A stretch of 64,000 nt of DNA from Microvelia longipes (GCA_018340805.1 JACMZG010000008.1:78314460-78378459), one strand, 5' to 3'; numbered from the stretch's first letter, positions 10,833 to 22,235 are shown. The notes: generated by a model from the letters alone, not told the origin. A program made the numbers and translations.

Positions 10833-10899
<67 letters not shown>
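10821..10899. repeat. (TA)n microsatellite at the 3' side of SINE-1
   Basis: About 79 bp of TA with one phase slip, starting at the SINE end. Confidence 0.95.
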
Positions 10900-10901
<2 letters not shown>

Positions 10902-11169
10902 GCTTTACAAAACTTGGTAGTATCAAATGATACACATTTGTTTTATTCACAGTGGTCTCCTACCTAGGTACTACCCTCCTATATATAAGCACTGTCGGCG
11001 CCCTGATTAGTTAGACGTAACGTAACAGAGTGGGACATGCCATTCTGTCGAGCCATCGATGATGACAAATGTCGAATGATGGAACAGTTCCCAGATGTAG
11101 CATTGCATTTTGCTTGTTACATTTCCTAGGTGTCTCTCGCACTGAAAGCAATGTGTTTACCGCCAGAGG

Positions 11170-11310
11170 ACAAGCAAAGCGAGTTCGGATGCGTAGTATA
11201 ATTTATTTGTTGTTTTCCATATTCTAAGGACAAACAAAGCGAGTCTGGAATTGTAAGGATGAGGGTAGCGAAGCCTATATTGTAAGGGAAAGTTCAAAAA
11301 TACCTTGTAC
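11170..11310 (+). repeat. Rep-A fragment
   Basis: Two copies of the Rep-A palindromic box (GACAAGCAAAGCGAGTTCGG and GACAAACAAAGCGAGTCTGG), followed by AAGGATGAGGGTAGCGAAGC. In complete copies this lies near the 3' end of the repeat. Neither end is preserved. Confidence 0.5.
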
Positions 11311-11319
11311 GCCATTTGA

Positions 11320-12220
11320 TTCAAGACAAATCATACAAATTTATTTGTATTTATACGTATTTTTTTATCAAATTTTAAAGTACAATTTTGCTACATTTCG
11401 TACAATTTTAATGTTTTTTAAAAAAAATTAAAATCTTATTAGGAGGTTGAAGCAGCACCCTTACTTGTTGCTTTGAAATAGATTAAACGAAAATCTAAGA
11501 AAACAAAAAGATGTTAAACTCCATCAAAGTACCCTTTTTCTCAGACTTATCAAACCCGGGTTTTTTTTCATTTTTCTTGCCTTTCTTCCCAAGGTGGTTT
11601 CATTGAGGCGTAGCAGTAATTTATCAAAGATTTCCAAGGGAAGTTTCTTTTCTTATTAATATTTCACTTCCTTTGAAGAGTTTGTATATTTAAGTTGATT
11701 AAAAACTGTCTTTTTAGAACTTATTTTTAATAAATAGTTACTTGCTATTTTCCCTAATAATCTTAGAAAGATGACTTTTTATTTTTTGATTTGCTCGTTG
11801 TAAGATCTGTTAATCTAAAAAATTAAGTCGTTCAATGGTGAGTAGATTGATCCACTAAGTGGCATTTTATTTAATGGAACAACACTAAGGCCCATAATCT
11901 TAATCGTACTTACACTAATTTAACTTAAAATGGTTTAAATTTTACCCGTTTTTTTGGTATCATCCAAGCTTGCTTGAAGTTTAATTTGACTTCGACATCA
12001 TCAAATCAAGATTTTTAAATTGTTACTTTGGCAACACTGATATTATCCCTTTGTTTTACTTTTAAAGCACATTTTTTTAGTTTTAGTGACGTTTCATTAC
12101 GAAAAGAACGCTTGTGAGACTGTTCGAATGACGCAAGTTGAATGGGGGGAGTTGTATGATTATTCAGTTTGGCTTCTTAAAACCATAAATGTATCTAAAA
12201 AAGGAAAACAAACACACACA
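11320..12220. other. Intronic sequence, nothing recognised
   Basis: No supported feature. Confidence 0.25.
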
Positions 12221-12224
12221 CAAA

Positions 12225-12228
<4 letters not shown>

Positions 12229-12280
<52 letters not shown>

Positions 12281-12327
12281 GTGTGTGTGTGTGTGTGTGT
12301 GTGAGTGTGTGTGTGTGTGTGTGTGTA
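12229..12327. repeat. (TA)n then (GT)n compound microsatellite
   Basis: About 47 bp of TA followed by about 46 bp of GT with one interruption (GAGTG). Confidence 0.95.
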
Positions 12328-12613
12328 AGAGTTTCTACTCTACTCTTGCAAATCACGAACGATTTACTAAACATTTATAGTGCCAAGTTAAAGTAAAATT
12401 TTTATGTTTAGATAAATTATTCCAAAAAAACATCGCGTAAGCATCAAACTGTAGTTTAATCTCACTAATTTCAAAATTTTGTCAAAGGCTACTTTTAATT
12501 CGTTTTGGCAGTTAAACAACGTTGGTGAATTATTTCAGGTTTAAACGGATTCTACTTAACCGTAGTTAAGTAGATGTACCATCGTAATCTTCTTTCTGAT
12601 CTGTCTGTTTCAG

Positions 12614-12708
12614 GTGACACATCCTGTTTTGATGTTATCAAGACTTTCATAAGAAACAACAGTCCCGTCAATGCACAAGTCGAAGGAAGAATTGCTATAA
12701 TTCGTTAA
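12614..12708 (+). CDS. 5'-nucleotidase/apyrase family, last coding exon
   Basis: The exon follows a CTGTCTGTTTCAG acceptor and continues the glycine codon opened at 2385. It codes GDTSCFDVIKTFIRNN and ends in VEGRIAIIR before TAA at 12706-12708. VEGRI is the standard end of the 5'-nucleotidase C-terminal domain. In GPI-anchored CD73 a hydrophobic signal of some 20 residues follows this point. Here the protein stops four residues later, so no GPI signal is encoded. That predicts a secreted, soluble enzyme like the salivary apyrases of blood- or plant-feeding insects (inference). An alternative last exon elsewhere could still provide an anchor. Confidence 0.85.
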
Positions 12709-12720
12709 ATGAAGCTTTTA

Positions 12721-12726
12721 AATAAA
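12721..12726 (+). promoter_or_regulatory. Candidate poly(A) signal
   Basis: AATAAA lies 13 bases after the stop codon of the 5'-nucleotidase exon, giving a very short 3' UTR. A second AATAAA at about 12855-12860 is an alternative. Confidence 0.5.
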
Positions 12727-12729
12727 CCT

Positions 12730-14370
12730 CAAAATTCTAGGCCTCCTGAATTTGACTGACTAATTTTATCTAATTTTAATAATTATTATATTTTATTTTA
12801 TAAATCAAGTTTATTGAAAGGATTTTGCTTCGCGAAGTCCCTATGGACAATGGTAATAAATTTTAATTAAATTTATTCCAGATTTTACGAAAGAGCAATC
12901 AGTTTTACTCATGTTTATCAGCATATGTAAACACATGTGAATAATGGTTTATGTTGTTTGAAATGTAAGTAGAGTTTTTTTAAGAAATTAATAGATGCTT
13001 TTTTTCTATATACCATATCTTTTCCACTTTAGCTTGAGAAAAGAATAGAAGGAAAATAAGGACAGATAAAAAATGAAAACAAGCTCTAATAATAATATTT
13101 GTTACCCACAAACAATTTTTATAAAAAGTAATAACAATTTACGTCTAAAAGAGAAAAGGGGAAAATCTAATTCAGGTTCACTTGGGGAGAAAAATGTTTT
13201 AGTTTAGGGTCTGTCAGGGAAAAAGAGTGAAGTATTGAGAAACTAATTTTGTCTGGAGGTTTTGGACTCCGTCAGCCACCTTCCTCTCTCCCTCCACTGG
13301 TTAGGATTGCGTTGGTAGGAGCAATCTCAAGGAGAAAGCATCTGACGCGGTGAGAAACACTCGAGATGCCTATCGTTGAATAAACGTTTCAATTTCCTCT
13401 GAGAAAATTCTTGGAGGAACCTGCCAAAACCACTAACGGCAAACTAGGGACAAATATTTGTCTTAAATGATATAAAAGTGTATAAATTCTTATCTCTTGC
13501 CTCGTGCATTCCAAGACAATGATAAATTAAATTTAAATATTCCCAACACTTGCTAAGTGCTTACTTTACAAAAATTAATTGAATATCACCTAATTTAAAC
13601 AAATAAATTTAATTAAATGTAAATATATTTTAAGGTATATTAAATTTACTTCATAGCTCCATAGACAGTCTACTTCATAGCTTAAAATTATGTGAATGGT
13701 TAGCAATAGGTAAAGTTCCATTCAAATGAAATATTGTTCAAAATGCTTTGGAGAAAGTCGAAGAGTGACTATGAAATCTTATGTTCCTTCAGACTTATGT
13801 CTATATATCAGCACTTTCCAAACTGAAGCTGTTTCTCTAGCTTACGATGCATATTGCTGGCGCTACAATAATCTCGATCACTTCTTTTTTCGAACGACAG
13901 TTATTTTGATTTAAGGTTATAAAATTATTGTTTAATCAAACCTCGTTTGAGGTTTCTATTATTTTTGCTCATCAGGATGTAAAAAAATCACATTAGAAAT
14001 AAATGCACCAGAATTTGTCTCAAAACATCATCTTGCTAAACATAATCTTGAGGAGCGGAATGGACGAAGCATAACGACCATTTCATCGTAATCAATTCGT
14101 ATTTTGCTGGAGCGTTAGAATTCTCACCACAAAGTTTGGATTCCGCCAGCCAGTTTTGGCTGTTTCGTTTAGGAAAATGAATTAGTTTTTTAAAATGTTA
14201 TAGTTAAAACACTAACACTGTTCGACACCTATGTTAAAAGCTTATATATAAGGCACATATAAGCATGAAGTACACAACAAAAAATGTGAACATGAAAACC
14301 ATTACAGAAAACGCACCTATGTGATTAACATAAACTTCAAATCGGTATTCTTCAAAATATATCAACTTCA
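12730..14370. other. Intergenic sequence downstream of the 5'-nucleotidase gene
   Basis: No recognised gene. The section 13250-13400 is more GC-rich (CCACCTTCCTCTCTCCCTCC) but shows no domain in any frame. Confidence 0.3.
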
Positions 14371-14379
14371 TTTTAAAAA

Positions 14380-15134
14380 ATCGGGTATGAGGTACCTCGG
14401 TATTTCTCACCACTTTGGATTCGCTAAGCTCAACCTCTTTACTTCGGACTTGCTTATCTCGTCCTAAAAATATGCAAGTCCCCAAATTTATACCGCAGCA
14501 AGACTTAAGACCCGCTTCGCTTGTCCCCGATAGTAAGAACATTAGTTTTATTTCCGGCGTTTAGTCGTCCAGCACTGACCAGTGCTGCACTACTCAGTGC
14601 TCAGTTAATAACGACATGGATATACTTGCCGCATTTAAACAAAACTTGATTCACTTATTTATTACGTCAAGTGGTACACTTGTACGAAATTTTAACTCAA
14701 TTGGTTTATTTTTCGATTTTGTATTTTGTTTAAAACGTACGCAAGTCATGTGATAAAAATTAAACCAATTCTAATAATGAGGTGAAACTCGGCACATACA
14801 TGTTAGACTTATACATAGTTACATTTCTGCCAAAACTCAAGCTGAAAAAATTTCATTTTTCTATGTCATTATTGCAGGTTTGTGGCGTCATAAAAAATAT
14901 TTACTCAATAGCACATCTTTACCTATAGATTGATTTTTGTACAAAGTTTCAACGCTCTTGCTTAAATAAGTAGAAGCTATGATAATAGCAGACAATTTTT
15001 TAAAACCCATTTTGGAGGCCTTAAAAACAACTAAAACAGATTTATTCAGGTAACATCCCGGTTTCGGATGTTCTTTTGCAGACACAATGCTTTTTCTATA
15101 TATCTACGGTATAAATGAGGGAAAGTAAAAAACT
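14380..15134 (-). repeat. Rep-A copy, - strand
   Basis: The - strand begins with TTTACTTTCCCTCATTTATA and its hairpin partner, and ends with GAGGTACCTCATACCCGATT near 14380. Palindromic GAGC..GCG boxes lie around 14450 and 14511. The layout matches the copies at 47186 and 59870. No open frame is conserved among copies. Confidence 0.6.
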
Positions 15135-15139
15135 TAGAT

Positions 15140-15850
15140 AAATACTTCAAATTTAGTATTTTTAGAACACCGCCTACAAAATTATTTTAACTGCGTTTTA
15201 AAGCATTACGTAGAATTAGCAAAAATTCTCTTCCACCTTCCCTATCCCTTCCTCTTACAATATTTGTTTTTGTTTAGGTTAATAAAAAATCCTGAGTGGG
15301 CTTAAATATCTAAAACAATGCTTGGCTAAAATTGAAAAATAATACTTCAATTTTTATTCCAAATAAATCTAGTTTTTTAGGGTTTTTATTTCTAGCAATA
15401 AATTGAAGAAGAAGCTTATAAATAACCACTTCTCTTTGTAAAGGGCTTAAAAGATCACTGGAAAAACGGAAAAATAATCTTAACTATAAAACCGGGCTGG
15501 AAAACAGGTTTAGTTATTTTAATAAGAGGTCTAGTGGATTTTTATGAGACAAGAACTCAAATTTGTTTTTTAATCAAATGTCTATTTGACGATTACTGGA
15601 AAATAATTTATTTAGTTTGTTTTATTGTGTTCAGATGTCCAGTTATATAGTTCTTGTTGAAAGTCGCGAACAAATCTATAACAGACGAAATTTGTTTTAG
15701 GTATTTTGATAATTCGAACACTAATGCATTCAGATGACAAACGTACATAGTTATAGACCTACTTATTACAATTTAACCGAAAACTTTACTAACCAGGAAA
15801 GTACTGTATCATCTAGCATATTTAGACTCAGTTATAGTTTAATACTATTT
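15140..15850. other. Intergenic sequence, nothing recognised
   Basis: No supported feature. Confidence 0.25.
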
Positions 15851-15859
15851 GGTCCTAGT

Positions 15860-16020
15860 AAAGTAGAAGTTGGTACGTGTTTCTGCAACCCAAACAGTCC
15901 GGGTTCGATCCCTGAAGAGACCTCTTTTCATGTGATTAATTGGAATCCTGACGTTTTCTATCCTTCGAAAAGGACATTAAGCCGGTTGTTCCGATCCTGT
16001 GTGATGTTAGGAACTTGCGT
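15860..16020 (+). mobile_element. tRNA-derived SINE (family SINE-2), + strand
   Basis: A consensus B box (GGGTTCGATCCC, 15901-15912) is preceded by AACCCAAACAGTCC, which matches the other copy. Then follow CCTTCGAAAAGGACATTAAGC and CCTGTGTGATGTTAGG, both shared with the - strand copy at 5513-5692. The two copies differ at many positions, so both are old. Confidence 0.75.
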
Positions 16021-16029
16021 ACACATGCT

Positions 16030-16530
16030 AAAACACTCTTGGATAGCAGGCTAATGAACAACCTAAAACTTAACTGGCATGCCTTTGCTGGTTGCAGACA
16101 AGCAAAAATGTTCATTACTGGGCCAAGTGTAAAAAATAAAAAAAATCTAATTAACCTCAGCAAGCCTTGCCTTAGGAACCTAGTTAGTGTTTTGACCTGT
16201 CACTGTAGATAAAATAAACATCTTAATACTTTAGGCATAACCTCAGAGGCTAATTGCCCCATGTGTGGGCATTATGAGGAGACAGCCTTTCACCTGCTTG
16301 CAGAGTGTGAGGCCTATACTACTCTTCGTACCAGCATATTTGGCGTAGGCCTCTTGTATGAAGAGGAGCTTTCTTCTCTTAGTTAGAGATATCCTACAAT
16401 ATATCAACTTTTCCAGGAGATTCTTGGTGAGGTGGTGTAGGCTAAGGAATCGGGGCTGGCAAGAAGGTCCCAACAATGTGGCCTATTTGCCTGGCTTTGC
16501 CTCCCCACTCTATTACTACTACTACTAGAT
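16030..16530 (+). pseudogene. 3' end of a Jockey/R1-like non-LTR retrotransposon (RNase H end and zinc knuckle)
   Basis: One frame reads NLKLNWHAFAGCRQAKMF, then LRNLVSVLTCHCR, a TAA stop at 16210-16212, and continues in the same frame with a CPMC.....HLLAEC cysteine/histidine motif (C-x2-C ... H-x4-C). Insect Jockey/R1-clade elements end with an RNase H tail, a LTGHC..N.HL segment and this kind of zinc motif. The frame closes at about 16386. The 3' flank (to 16530) ends in a TACTACTACTACTA tail, a plausible reverse-transcription tail. The single in-frame stop and the lack of RT show a 5'-truncated dead copy. It directly follows the SINE-2 copy. Confidence 0.75.
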
Positions 16531-16539
16531 ACTTGTAAA

Positions 16540-18600
16540 GATCCCTAATCCTAAATAAACCTGGGTTTATACGAAATTCCTGATTTTTTACAGTAGCTTA
16601 TAAAATATTTTTTTTTCTCCTCTAGCAACCACTACTAGTGCCCGTTTATATTTAGCATGTTCCACAACTGTAGGGTTTTTAGTAAATGTTTTTAAAAATA
16701 CAATTTTTTAAATTTTCAATATAAAAAGTATGAAGTGCTCTTTTATTGTTTCATTCTAAATATTTCTTTACTTCTTTTTTTACTTTTAAATGCAGCATAT
16801 TTTCAATATGATGTTTTTTAATTAAATTATGGCAGGCATATAAAATTCCAATAATTCACGTATTTCTTTCTTTCCAGGCGGAACTTTGGACTGACAAATT
16901 GATTATTGGACTGTTAAGAATTGAATTCTAGGGAAAATAATTAATACTTGGGTCCTATTAAAATATTCTGTTTTATTTACATCAAAATGCCTGGTTTTGT
17001 CAAGCAAAACGTCTGTTAATGTAATTAAAACAGAAAATTATTTAAAATTATTAATTATTTTAGCTACTGGAAACTTTGGATTTTTAGTAAATTTTGTTAA
17101 AATGTGTGTTTTTTAGATATTTTCAAAATATTAGGAATGAACTGCACATTTATATCTTTTCGCCACACTATAGATGGAAATAGAAGCCAGCTGTTGCCTA
17201 ATGTCAAAATATGTTGGATGAGAGGTTGTCTTTCTCTGTCTACTAAGGGACGAAGTAGAACTAATATCTAAAGTAGAGTTTATAAGAGTTAAAATCTTAC
17301 TCTATCTAGAACTAACAAAAAAAAACTAAGATGAAAGAACTTAAAGAACTTAAATCAAAAAAGAACTAAGATAAAAAGAAGAAAGATGAAAAGAACTTTA
17401 ATCTTTTGCAGGTTCATATTTACATATGTCAGAATCGTTTATTAAATCTTTTAAGAGAGTAGTTAAATTTGCCATGTCCCGTCATAAACATTGTTAATTT
17501 GTAAGAATAATTTCAAAATTCCGAATTTTAAATCATGATTTATGGATGGGAAAAATAATTTAGTTATCGATCCATTAAAACAACTCGTCAACAAATTATT
17601 TCCCCTAGTAACTTTTGTTCTTTAACTCTGAATTATGTAAGATTTTGAGAACAATTTGTTGCTTTCAGTTAGGGTTTTATCTTGCTTGCATCATCGACCA
17701 TCGAGTCTGCTTTTTCAAGTCTAAAAAAATATGTTTTTAGCTGTTGGGAGACTCGGGTAATATTTATATATAATTTATTATGTATTTATATAATAAATAA
17801 ATAAAAGCTACTAAAATGATATAATTTCTAACACATGTAACAGTTGTAATTGTTGCATTGCTAAAACAAATATCTGTATCGACCATTTATAGGACTTTTT
17901 TATGAACACAGCATTTAAAGCTTCAAAATCCAATTTGAAGTAAACAATAAAGAAATTATCCAATTTTGAAAAACAATAAGAAAAAGAGACTCGATCCAAT
18001 TACAGAACATGACACTTGTCCATTAAAGTTTTAAAATGAAGACTCCAAGTGGGATTGTTTCAAATTTGACGTCTCTTGATTTTTTTTTTATTTTTGCAGA
18101 CAACGAAATGGAATTTATCTTTACAAAATATGACAGGTATCCTGTAATTGGAAAAAAAGCTTCCATTAATGTTTTATTCTTTGTAAATTTGTTTCCCTTT
18201 ATATATTTCAAGTGCCTAATTAATTTATTGTGAAATTTTTAATTAAAAGTCAGTTAATAATCACTAAACGGTATTTTCGTTATACCGTTAATAGATTTTA
18301 TCTTATTTACTTTACGAAAGATGAAATTGAAAATATTGTTTAAATAAAGGTTTGTCATAATTAATGACTATTATATACACCAATAAATGACTATACATAC
18401 CAGACTTGGTATATTCTACGCCATAAAATTTATAAACCATGTGGTTCTAGCATTTTCAGGGTCATAATGTGGAATAGGAAAACCATCAGCATTGCATGAT
18501 TTAGCAATACTCTCGAGAAGTAGAGTACAACAACTCTTTCAAAAATAAGACGTTAAAACTAAAATTGGTAGAGTAATTTTAAAATTTCGCTGAGTCAGCA
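16540..18600. other. Intergenic sequence, nothing recognised
   Basis: Mostly AT-rich. At 17325-17400 a purine-rich stretch repeats AAGAACTTAAA/AAGAACTAAGA in short direct repeats. Confidence 0.3.
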
Positions 18601-18609
18601 TACTGTCCG

Positions 18610-18632
18610 GCCCCGGAGTAAAACTCCGGGGC
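18610..18632. repeat. GC-rich perfect hairpin
   Basis: A 10-bp stem (GCCCCGGAGT / ACTCCGGGGC) closes a loop of three A. It stands out in AT-rich surroundings and is followed by TTAGTTTAGTTTAGTTTG. A GC-rich hairpin near the end is typical of Helitron 3' termini, but the expected CTRR end is not seen. Confidence 0.8.
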
Positions 18633-18639
18633 AGTTAAG

Positions 18640-19130
18640 TTAGTTTAGTTTAGTTTGTTTTTAGTAATATCTAAAAACTAAAAGAAATTAGGTTTTGTTT
18701 TATTTACTCATCGCACTAGGACTAGTATGTTTATTGCAAAATGTTTGAAATTACTTGTGTCTATATCTAGATAGCAATATCCATCCATTTTTTTTCAAGC
18801 ATATAATTTTGTTTATCCGAAAATTCTTAGCAGTCGTTATAAGTAAGTTTTGTAGGTTTCCGGTTATAGTCATTAAAGTTTAGGTCATCAAGTGGTAACC
18901 GCATCAATGTAGATGACGAGTCTAATGTTTCAGCTTCTATAATGAGAGCCATATTCAGTTATTTAGCACAACATAGAAGCTAAAGCAATGCTCTAGAAAC
19001 TGGAACATTGTTTAAAATTGAAGACAAATTAAAGATTCGATCACCCGACGTAAAGGTTTACTTAAAGGCTTTTAAGTAAATAATTAAGAAGAAGAATAAA
19101 ATTTGAACAATTGGAGAACCAGCTACCACC
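18640..19130. other. Intergenic sequence, nothing recognised
   Basis: No supported feature. Confidence 0.25.
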
Positions 19131-19149
19131 AATACTTGCAGTTATATAT

Positions 19150-19196
19150 GGATATTCCTGAACTAGTTTCGGCTTAACGTGTTTATCAGCAGGTGG
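19150..19196 (-). ncRNA. Hammerhead-ribozyme-like motif, - strand
   Basis: On the - strand: CCTG, CTGATAA (one change from CTGANGA), a weak stem II region, CGAAA, the self-complementary CTAG, TT, then CAGG. CCTG and CAGG pair perfectly as stem I. A stem III without a loop (CTAG) would require a dimer, as reported for hammerheads of this element class. One core base is changed, so activity is doubtful. Confidence 0.4.
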
Positions 19197-19347
19197 GGCA
19201 ACAGTTAATCTCTAAACTAGTAAAGTTATATTAGCAATGAACTTATAGACTCAACGAGCACGACGAGCCCTTTGATGATGGCACATGACAAGTTCTGATG
19301 ATAATCTTCAGAAGGCTCTAACTTTATTAGTTATAAGAGCTCGAGTG

Positions 19348-19398
19348 TTACCCCGTCTGGTGATGATGTTGTTAAGTCGAAACCGGTCCTGGGATATT
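19348..19398 (+). ncRNA. Hammerhead-ribozyme-like motif, + strand
   Basis: On the + strand: ACCCCGT, CTGGTGA (one change from CTGANGA), an intervening region, CGAAA, the self-complementary CCGG, TC, then CTGGG. GAAA-CCGG-TC fits box III, a loop-less stem III and a cleavable UC. CCC and GGG can pair as stem I. Confidence 0.45.
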
Positions 19399-20323
19399 AA
19401 TAGCCAACAGCAAGAATAAACAGTAGCTAATTCTTCAATTTCATCTTTAACTTGACGTAAATATAGCATCATTAATAAATTAACACATTTAATAAATAAA
19501 ATTAAAACAAAAATACATTTTTTGTTGTGCTTAATATTCTAACTTTAGTGAGCGTTGAAAATTTGTTTACAATTGATAATTTAGGTAACCTCTTCCGGTT
19601 GCTAAACAAAGGTCTCAAGGAGGTCACAAAAGACAAAACTTTTTTAAACCTGTTATGAGTGACAATAAAAAGTAAAACGAAAAAATAAGTTCCAATTCAA
19701 TTTGTAAGAAAAACTTAAAAAAAAGTTTTACGTTTCAACAGCAATACAAACAATTTATTTTTATTTTTTGACAAAATTTTCTGTTTAAAGAAGTTAAGAG
19801 AAAGGAGAAAAAACAATGAAACTAAGAAGATTTTTCTTAAAGTATTTCCTTTTTGATAGAAGATTGGAAAAAGAGAAAAAAAGGAATACTTGGAAATCAT
19901 TATGAGATATGGAACTTGAAGAAAACCTTCCAGTAAATAAGGAAAATCCTTCTCCTCTAGACTTTGTCCCTGTTTGGTTGTTTTATATTTCTTGTTATTT
20001 TATTTAGCAAAAATGTATAAAATTTTCTTCTTCGATAAATTCTTGCAGGCAGTGTTACTTGAATTTAAAGTTTTAATAAGACGGATACAACTTAGGAAAT
20101 AACATCTAGAGGTGTAAAGAATCTTTTGACTTCGTTTATTTTTTTAACTCATCACCTTAATTTAAAAATTAAACTATTTTCAACCGATTAATCTAAGCCA
20201 GTATTACTTTGGTAAGTTATATTAGAATGCGTTTTCAATCACTAACACGTTAGATTTTTGCGATGCATATAATTAAAGTGGTTAAAGACGACTCAAAAAT
20301 AATGGGTTTAACTTAACGATAAC

Positions 20324-20420
20324 TTGTAAAGTTACCTGCAACGATTACCTGTTACCTTAACTCATCGTTACCTGCAACGATTACTCGTTACCTTAACTTA
20401 TCGTTCCCTGCAATGACAGG
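20324..20420. repeat. 36-bp tandem repeat, about 2.5 copies
   Basis: The unit contains ATCGTTACCTGCAACGATTA and GTTACCTTAACT. Each unit has an internal inverted pair (ATCGTT...AACGAT). Confidence 0.8.
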
Positions 20421-20778
20421 TACGCCTAAAACTTTACAGATTATTTGACTGGTATCACCGAAATGTGATACAAATAGTGATACAAATAGCATCCCTTGAA
20501 CTAGGGGCATGGCAGTGCCCTCGCCAAGTCTAACGGTCACTGTTGTACCATTTACAGGAAGCATCCCATGGCTATTTTCCCCCCTTCATAGGTTTTTGTT
20601 TTGTATTACAATAAAATTTATAATTGATTTCAGCTAAAAGATTACGATGGGGTGACTCATTCTTAAAATAAATTTAATTTCTTTACTATCCTTAGTTTAT
20701 TATATATGAAGCCTTAGAGACTTCTCACTCACACTCGCATCATAATTCTGAGATACTTCCTGCTGTCATAGACATTTT

Positions 20779-21232
20779 AAATTCGGTATATTAGTAAAAT
20801 TTATTGTAAAAATCCATAACAAAATATAAAAACCTGACATAATCAGTTACTTCTAGGTAATATGTACTATTAAAGACGGATGTTTATCCGAACCTTCAGC
20901 ATTATGCTCGAATTTGGAGTTTCGAAAAATTATTACTTTAAATAGTTATTCAGAAGAGTTCATAAAAAAGATTAAGAATATTAAGAGAACTAAGAAACTA
21001 AGAAATTCGGTATATTAGTGAAATCTATTTTAGAAATTCATAAGAAAATATAAAAACCTGACATAATCAGTTACTTTTAGGTAATATGAATTATTAAAGA
21101 CGGAAGTTTATCCGAACCTCCAACATTATACTTGAAGTTGGAAGTTCAAAACTATTACGCTAGTAACTATTACTTTAAATTACTATTACTACTTTAAGTT
21201 GCCAGCGCAATTCAGAAGAGTTCATAAAAAAC
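20779..21232. repeat. Tandem duplication of about 200-225 bp
   Basis: 20779-20970 and 21004-21231 share TTCGGTATATTAGT, AAAACCTGACATAATCAGTT, TTAAAGACGGA, TTTATCCGAACCT and TTCAGAAGAGTTCATAAAAA in order. The second copy has an extra ACTATTACT-rich insert. The copies are roughly 85% identical by eye. Confidence 0.85.
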
Positions 21233-21239
21233 GACGAAT

Positions 21240-21850
21240 TTTGAGAGTTTAGCCTCGACCAGGAGGGAGGGGTAACCTAAATGAGGAAAAGTATGGATTT
21301 GATTATCGCAAGCTACTAGATTCAGCGCCGTGGAGGACCGGTGCGGGTAACTCGTAAAGTAACCCCAGTAGCTTTCCAAAAATGACCAGTTATATTTATA
21401 AATTCAAATTTATGCATAACATGGCAACTGTTAGTTATGACTGGTTATGGTAGCTACATTTAAAGTACTAATAAAATTATTTTACTCTTCGTTAGTTAGT
21501 TCTGAACTAACTCTTGACTGTTTAGGTATCTATAGTCTCTAGTCTAAACAAAAATTGTCCTCTATTGATGCGATTTAAATAGTGTGAAGTGAAGTACATT
21601 AATACAAATTCCTAATTTTAATTACAAGAATTAGCGCTACCTAGTAGTGATTGTCCAAAATAAAATTGATAAGTTATATTTTGAGAGGAGTTAAAAAGAG
21701 AAAAAGCAATCTAAGAATTTAAACCCAGACTTTCAAAAAATAATGGAATCCTCACTAAAAACACTCTTGATAAAAGTCAAACGTCTTATAAGCCTTACAC
21801 GTGGTGATTTCACTTTGTGACTTGACCAGTTCGCAATGCACGCAGAAGTA
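21240..21850. other. Intergenic sequence, nothing recognised
   Basis: No supported feature. Confidence 0.25.
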
Positions 21851-21888
21851 AATAGTAATATGGTTGTTTTGTTTAATATACGCGTAGC

Positions 21889-22235
21889 GTGCAATTTCCA
21901 AGTGCGACCCGATGCTTAAATAGCACAAGAACTAACGATGTGCACTGGCCTAGTCACAAACTAAAATCATTAGGATATTTGTATATTGTATATTTATCGA
22001 CGTCTATTATTTTTAGACGTGACTTACTCACTGAGAAAACCAATTATTCTTTTGCCCAAAAGCGCGCCACATACAGAGCTACAAAATTATTCAATAGCCT
22101 GCCAACAGAAATCAAAGAACTAAAAGCCTACCATGAATTTTAAAAAAAAAGTAGACCTTTGGATTAAGTCACTAGCTTAGCAAAATAAAAATAATAAATT
22201 GAATGTATAATTATTATTTATTTATTTATTTTACT
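21889..22235 (+). pseudogene. C-terminal end of a non-LTR retrotransposon reverse transcriptase
   Basis: The frame ends in RATYRATKLFNSLPTEIKEL followed by KAYHEF and a stop at a run of A. After a one-base slip the next frame continues KKKVDLWIKSL. The pattern KLFN.LP.EIK.L.....F..KLK.WL is the usual end of CR1/Jockey-type polyproteins in invertebrates. The stop falls in an A9 run, so it is a single-base frameshift. A TTATTTATTTATTTATTT tract at about 22208-22232 could be the element's tail. The N-terminal part is missing. Confidence 0.65.

Larger units (their letters stand above)
2386..12613 (+). other. 10.2 kb last intron of the 5'-nucleotidase-like gene
   Basis: The intron runs from a GTAAAA donor at 2386 to a polypyrimidine/CAG acceptor at 12613 (CTGTCTGTTTCAG). 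It interrupts a glycine codon after its first base on both sides. It holds a Penelope-derived inverted element, two SINE families, a 22-bp minisatellite and several TA arrays, which explains its length. Confidence 0.8.
19137..19402. mobile_element. Short inverted element with two hammerhead-like termini
   Basis: The left terminus (19140-19195) and the right terminus (19348-19402) are about 50-bp inverted repeats, roughly 70% alike by eye. Both carry AAAC-box and CTG-box motifs in the order expected of Penelope-type terminal hammerheads, on opposite strands and pointing outward. No coding sequence lies in the roughly 150 bp between them. The layout repeats that of the elements at 2.5, 40.4 and 50.3 kb. 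Confidence 0.5.

Noticed and set aside
13726..13914. 62-codon open frame
   Set aside because: No domain, no flanking signals, and a length expected by chance.
14234..14542. 102-codon open frame on the - strand
   Set aside because: It covers part of a Rep-A copy, and no other Rep-A copy keeps the frame.
18610..18632. Helitron 3' end
   Set aside because: The hairpin fits, but no CTRR terminus follows at the right distance, and no 5' TC end or Rep/Helicase sequence is visible; kept only as a hairpin.
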